Of a stretch of 10,831 bases of DNA, positions 8,450-10,831 are shown piece by piece. The notes under the pieces were generated by a model. The model did no database searches and was not told the origin of the DNA. It worked only from the letters and a program-made list of their open reading frames with translations. A program made the translations under genes and the position numbers. Source of the stretch: Bacteroidota bacterium (GTDB taxonomy: Bacteria > Bacteroidota > Bacteroidia > Flavobacteriales > Flavobacteriaceae); assembly GCA_024278565.1 (NCBI GenBank), contig JAJRSY010000095.1, positions 1 to 10,831 on the forward strand, written 5' to 3'. How positions within the stretch are numbered: position 1 is the first letter of the stretch; each line of letters starts with the position of its first letter.

Positions 8450-8950
8450 CACTGCGTTGAAATTGAAATCAACACGTTCAAAACGCTCCAATCCTGAAGC
8501 TAGTTTTGAATATTCCAACAACTCATTTATGATATCCATCAAAGAATAAGAGGCCGTTTGAATAGCATTTACACGTTCTAACTGATTTTTTGTCAGCCTG
8601 TCTTCTTTTAAAAGATCGGCGAACCCAATTATTCCGTTCAAGGGTGTTCTTATTTCATGGCTAACCTTGGCTACGAGCATAATGGCACCTGCCCGTCCGG
8701 CAGGCGGGTTGATAGATGTGTCGCTTTGGGCCTTATCAAGATTGGGCAAACTATCTTTTTCAAAGAGATAGGTGCTATTATCCCCCGTATAACCCGAAGG
8801 TTGAAATACCTTCTCTTCTAAATTGGTTTTGAATGTCTGGAAGGATTTTTTTAAACGAGAGGCCTCATTCGAGGTCAATTCCTCAAACGAAAAGTCGTTG
8901 AGCGAATTTTCTAAACGGGACAATTGTGAAAGTAGGTCTTTCGTTTTCAA
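8438..8950 (-). CDS. Hybrid histidine kinase, N-terminal part: coiled region + HisKA (probably frameshifted)
   Basis: A 170-residue frame. Residues 1-50 are predicted helical (LLSQLSRLENSLNDF...), 51-90 a flexible linker, and 95-160 a HisKA/DHp domain with the H box KVSHEIRTPLNG (phospho-acceptor H98). There is no TM segment, PAS or GAF domain, so the kinase is cytosolic and its input unclear. The frame ends abruptly at FNFNAVVMM-stop, just where HisKA should run into HATPase_c, which follows in the overlapping frame. The start is read as TTG at 8950; the frame is open only nine more codons upstream, without an ATG, and the next Met (residue 91) lies directly before the H box. The linker (about residues 82-88, PPAGRAG) is encoded by a GC-rich palindrome. 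This is the first gene of the long minus-strand operon. Confidence 0.82.
   Translation of the reverse strand: MKTKDLLSQLSRLENSLNDFSFEELTSNEASRLKKSFQTFKTNLEEKVFQPSGYTGDNSTYLFEKDSLPNLDKAQSDTSINPPAGRAGAIMLVAKVSHEIRTPLNGIIGFADLLKEDRLTKNQLERVNAIQTASYSLMDIINELLEYSKLASGLERFERVDFNFNAVVMM
8688..8708. repeat. GC-rich palindromic element inside the kinase linker
   Basis: On the plus strand, CCTGCC (8688-8693) and GGCAGG (8699-8704) form a perfect 6-bp stem around CGTCC; CCCG (8692-8695) and CGGG (8705-8708) give an overlapping second pairing. The stretch is far more GC-rich than its surroundings. It is in frame, encoding PPAGRAG in the linker just before the HisKA H box. From memory, similar CCTGCC...GGCAGG palindromes are scattered through many flavobacterial genomes, mostly between genes; I could not check this. 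Confidence 0.5.
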
Positions 8951-9144
8951 TTTGGGGGCTGATTTGGGTTTGTAGGGCTAGATTGAAAAATCGAACAATT
9001 TTGTGATTGTTATTTTTATTGCTAAACCCTTGGCTTTAACTAAAGTAAAAATCTTGATTTTAGGCGGCACGTACAATTAAATGTTACCTAAGCTTCCATA
9101 TCTGTTGTCAAATGGCGTTATTTGTAGGTATAAATTCTTACAAC
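8951..9144. promoter_or_regulatory. Divergent intergenic region between the kinase operon and the dipeptidase gene
   Basis: This 194-bp AT-rich spacer must hold the promoter of the minus-strand operon and that of the plus-strand dipeptidase. I see no full Bacteroidota promoter (TTG then about 19-21 nt then TAnnTTTG) in either direction. The nearest -7 look-alikes are TACTTTAG (minus strand, 9047-9040) and GTTATTTG (plus strand, 9117-9124), each with mismatches and without a well-placed -33 TTG. No small gene or structured RNA is apparent. Confidence 0.5.
8994..9011. promoter_or_regulatory. Inverted repeat AACAAT-N6-ATTGTT, possible operator
   Basis: AACAAT (8994-8999) and ATTGTT (9006-9011) are exact reverse complements across a 6-nt spacer, 44 nt upstream of the kinase TTG start. 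The size and place suit a dimeric regulator's operator. In AT-rich DNA of this length, such a 6-bp match could well arise by chance, so this is only a candidate. Confidence 0.22.
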
Positions 9145-10446
9145 ATGAAGCATTTCATTTATTCATTGGCCATATTTGGGCTATACGCTTGTGGCGAAAC
9201 AAAACAAAAACCGGAAATAAGCATGGAAGAAAGGGCAAAGGCCATTCATGAAAAAGTGATAACCATTGATACCCACGATGATATCAATGTCAAAAATTTT
9301 ACGGATAGCATCCACTACGGGCAGCGGCTGGAATCCCAAGTCAATATTCCCAAAATGAAGGAGGGAGGATTGGATGTTGCTTGGCTGATAGTTTATACGG
9401 GCCAAGACACATTGACCGATGAGGGTTATGCCAAAGCCTCGGTCAACGCTATCGATAAATTTGATGCCATTCACAGACTTTGTGAAAAACTGGCTCCAGA
9501 TGAGATTGAATTGGCCTTGACCTCTGCGGATGTTAGACGAATAAACGCTTCAGGAAAAAAAGTCGCCATGATAGGGGTTGAAAATGCCTACCCGATCGGA
9601 GAGGATATGGCCAACTTTGAAAAGTATCACCAATTGGGAGCAAGGTACATCTCACTTGCCCATAACGGGCATAGCCAATTTTCTAATTCGAACACTGGAG
9701 AAGCAGATGGTATATGGTTACATAATGGTTTAAGTGAATTAGGTGAAAAAGCTGTAATAGAGATGAATAGATTAGGTATTATGATAGATGTATCGCATCC
9801 GTCAAAAGAAGCTATGAAACAAATGATCGCCTTGTCAAAAGCACCCATTATCGCTTCTCATTCTTCCGCTAGGGCCTTGTGCGATCACAGCAGGAATCTA
9901 GATGATGAGCAATTACTGCTTATGAAAGAGAACGGGGGCGTAGTACAGACCGTGGCCTTTAGTTCGTATCTGAACACGAAAAAAAACGATGCCAGAAGTA
10001 CATACATGAAGGCAATACACAAACAAGTAGCTGATTCTTTGGGAATCGAATGGTTTGAATTCAAAGATTTTTCTACCTTGACCGATGAACAAAAAGAGAA
10101 ATTTATAAAAAACCGGCCAAAGGTTCTGGGCATTGCCAAGAATTTGGTGGCAGGTAGGGCTGATACCCCTGCTTCGCTAAATGTATCGGATTTTGTAGAT
10201 CATATCGATTATATGGTTGAGTTGATCGGGGTTGACCATGTCGGTATAAGCTCTGATTTTGATGGCGGTGGCGGAATCGAAGGTTGGTCTGATGCCTCTG
10301 AGACTTTTAACGTAACCTTAGAATTGGTAAAACGCGGCTATACCGAAGATGAAATTGAAAAGTTATGGGGCGGAAACCTGCTCCGAGTTTTAGATGAGGT
10401 GCAGGCCGTAGCCAAGACCATGCAAAAAGATCAATTTATTCCATAG
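9145..10446 (+). CDS. M19 (renal dipeptidase-like) membrane dipeptidase, lipoprotein
   Basis: A 433-residue zinc dipeptidase expected to hydrolyse dipeptides, possibly including D-residue or peptidoglycan-derived ones, outside the inner membrane. The start chosen, ATG at 9145, gives a lipoprotein signal peptide MKHFIYSLAIFGLYAC with the lipidated Cys at residue 16; the in-frame ATG at 9112 would put 11 extra residues before it. The metal and catalytic positions of the family are visible: HxD (H44, D46), E146 (GVENAYP), H218 (DVSHPS), H239 (ASHSSARAL), R249 (HSRNLDD) and D371 (SSDFDG). Length fits the family. The Tyr in the lipobox (LYAC) is slightly unusual. It is transcribed divergently from the kinase operon and nothing ties it functionally to that operon. 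Confidence 0.93.
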   Translation: MKHFIYSLAIFGLYACGETKQKPEISMEERAKAIHEKVITIDTHDDINVKNFTDSIHYGQRLESQVNIPKMKEGGLDVAWLIVYTGQDTLTDEGYAKASVNAIDKFDAIHRLCEKLAPDEIELALTSADVRRINASGKKVAMIGVENAYPIGEDMANFEKYHQLGARYISLAHNGHSQFSNSNTGEADGIWLHNGLSELGEKAVIEMNRLGIMIDVSHPSKEAMKQMIALSKAPIIASHSSARALCDHSRNLDDEQLLLMKENGGVVQTVAFSSYLNTKKNDARSTYMKAIHKQVADSLGIEWFEFKDFSTLTDEQKEKFIKNRPKVLGIAKNLVAGRADTPASLNVSDFVDHIDYMVELIGVDHVGISSDFDGGGGIEGWSDASETFNVTLELVKRGYTEDEIEKLWGGNLLRVLDEVQAVAKTMQKDQFIP

Positions 10447-10549
10447 CCAATTTTTAAGGCGCAAAGAGTCAAGCAAGTTTATAAGAGATAAGTTCTATTC
10501 ATCAAAAAAAAACTTACACTATTTTTTTAAACTTATGTAACGTAACCGG

Positions 10550-10557
10550 TATATTTG
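10550..10557 (+). promoter_or_regulatory. Bacteroidota-type -7 promoter element
   Basis: TATATTTG matches the TAnnTTTG consensus of the Bacteroidota primary sigma factor exactly and ends 37 nt before the ATG at 10595, predicting a short A-rich leader of roughly 30 nt. The expected -33 TTG is not clear (only T-runs lie there), so the call rests on the -7 box and its position. Confidence 0.5.
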
Positions 10558-10594
10558 ATACTAATAATTTAAAGAACAAAATAAAAATCAGAAA

Positions 10595-10831
10595 ATGAAA
10601 ACACTAAAATTTTGTATTGCAATAGTTACCATGGCGTTTGTTATGCCCATACAAGCACAAACGGCAGATGAGATCTTAGACAGTTATTATGAAAACATCG
10701 GCGGACTTGAAAAGTTAAAAAGCCTTAAAGGTTTAAAGATGATTGCAAAAATCAATCAACAGGGAATGGAGATTCCCTTAGAAATTCTTCAATTGAGCGA
10801 TGGTAGACAAATGACCCTTGTAAATTTTCAG
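10595..10831 (+). CDS. Exported outer-membrane lipoprotein-sorting-like (LolA-fold) protein, partial (5' end)
   Basis: 79 codons are seen before the window ends. The N-terminus is a Sec signal peptide (MKTLKFCIAIVTMAFVMPIQAQ) with likely cleavage after QAQ. The mature start TADEILDSYYENIGGLEKLK, then KGLKMIAKINQQGMEIPLEI and DGRQMTLVNFQ, resembles flavobacterial periplasmic proteins annotated as outer membrane lipoprotein-sorting proteins (LolA/LolB-like half-barrel). The ATG has an A-rich upstream stretch in place of a Shine-Dalgarno, and a good -7 box lies 37 nt before it, so it is probably its own transcription unit. Family assignment is from recognition of a short N-terminal piece only. 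Confidence 0.75.
   Translation, partial: MKTLKFCIAIVTMAFVMPIQAQTADEILDSYYENIGGLEKLKSLKGLKMIAKINQQGMEIPLEILQLSDGRQMTLVNFQ

Noticed and set aside
8436..8470. Programmed -1 ribosomal frameshift joining the two kinase frames
   Set aside because: The frame relation would fit, but there is no X-XXY-YYZ slippery heptamer and no clear downstream stem in the roughly 30-nt overlap.
9112..9144. Upstream ATG at 9112 as the dipeptidase start
   Set aside because: It adds 11 residues before a clean lipoprotein signal peptide beginning at 9145, so the later start is preferred.
10485..10528. Terminator after the dipeptidase (TAAGTT ... AACTTA followed by a T-run)
   Set aside because: The stem is only 6 A/T-rich pairs around a long loop, so it would be unstable and could arise by chance in this AT-rich spacer.
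1..10831. CRISPR arrays, tRNA or rRNA genes, insertion sequences, phage genes
   Set aside because: No regularly spaced direct repeats, cloverleaf-like stretches, transposase or integrase motifs were seen on either strand.

Overview
The window looks like chromosomal DNA of a marine-type Flavobacteriia (Bacteroidota). The evidence is a moderately AT-rich composition, A-rich leaders in place of Shine-Dalgarno sites, one good Bacteroidota-type -7 box (TAnnTTTG), and protein families with a flavobacterial look. The genus cannot be fixed from the sequence.

Layout. Positions 1-8950 hold one tightly packed minus-strand operon that leaves the window at the left edge. In transcription order it encodes: (i) a soluble hybrid histidine kinase in two overlapping reading frames, 8438-8950 (coiled N-terminus plus HisKA) and 7143-8438 (ATPase, receiver and HPt), most simply one 602-residue gene broken by a 1-nt frameshift; (ii) a stand-alone CheY-like receiver, 6769-7143; (iii) a 996-residue membrane-anchored HEAT-repeat protein with a long acidic linker that carries internal repeats, 3777-6767; (iv) a processive family-2 glycosyltransferase, 2354-3784; (v) a 5-TM protein with an LTA-synthase/sulfatase-like domain and a C-terminal TPR-like tail, 1-2352, cut by the window edge. 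Junctions are overlaps or 1-nt gaps throughout, so the genes are probably co-translated.

A divergent spacer (8951-9144) separates the operon from plus-strand genes: an apparently intact M19 (renal-dipeptidase-like) lipoprotein, 9145-10446, and, after a promoter-bearing gap, the start of an exported LolA/lipoprotein-sorting-like protein, 10595 to the right edge.

How the operon may work (inference). A cytosolic His-Asp-His-Asp phosphorelay ends on a receiver with no output domain. The next genes encode a cytoplasm-facing HEAT scaffold and an inner-membrane polysaccharide synthase. This suggests direct protein-protein control of glycan synthesis, perhaps taking the place of the c-di-GMP/PilZ control used by many proteobacterial synthases. 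The LTA-synthase-like partner keeps the fold signatures but appears to lack the catalytic Thr, an active-site His and a metal-binding Asp, so it may be a pseudoenzyme working in assembly or export. This phosphorelay/HEAT/GT2/pseudo-LtaS cassette is the most interesting content of the window.
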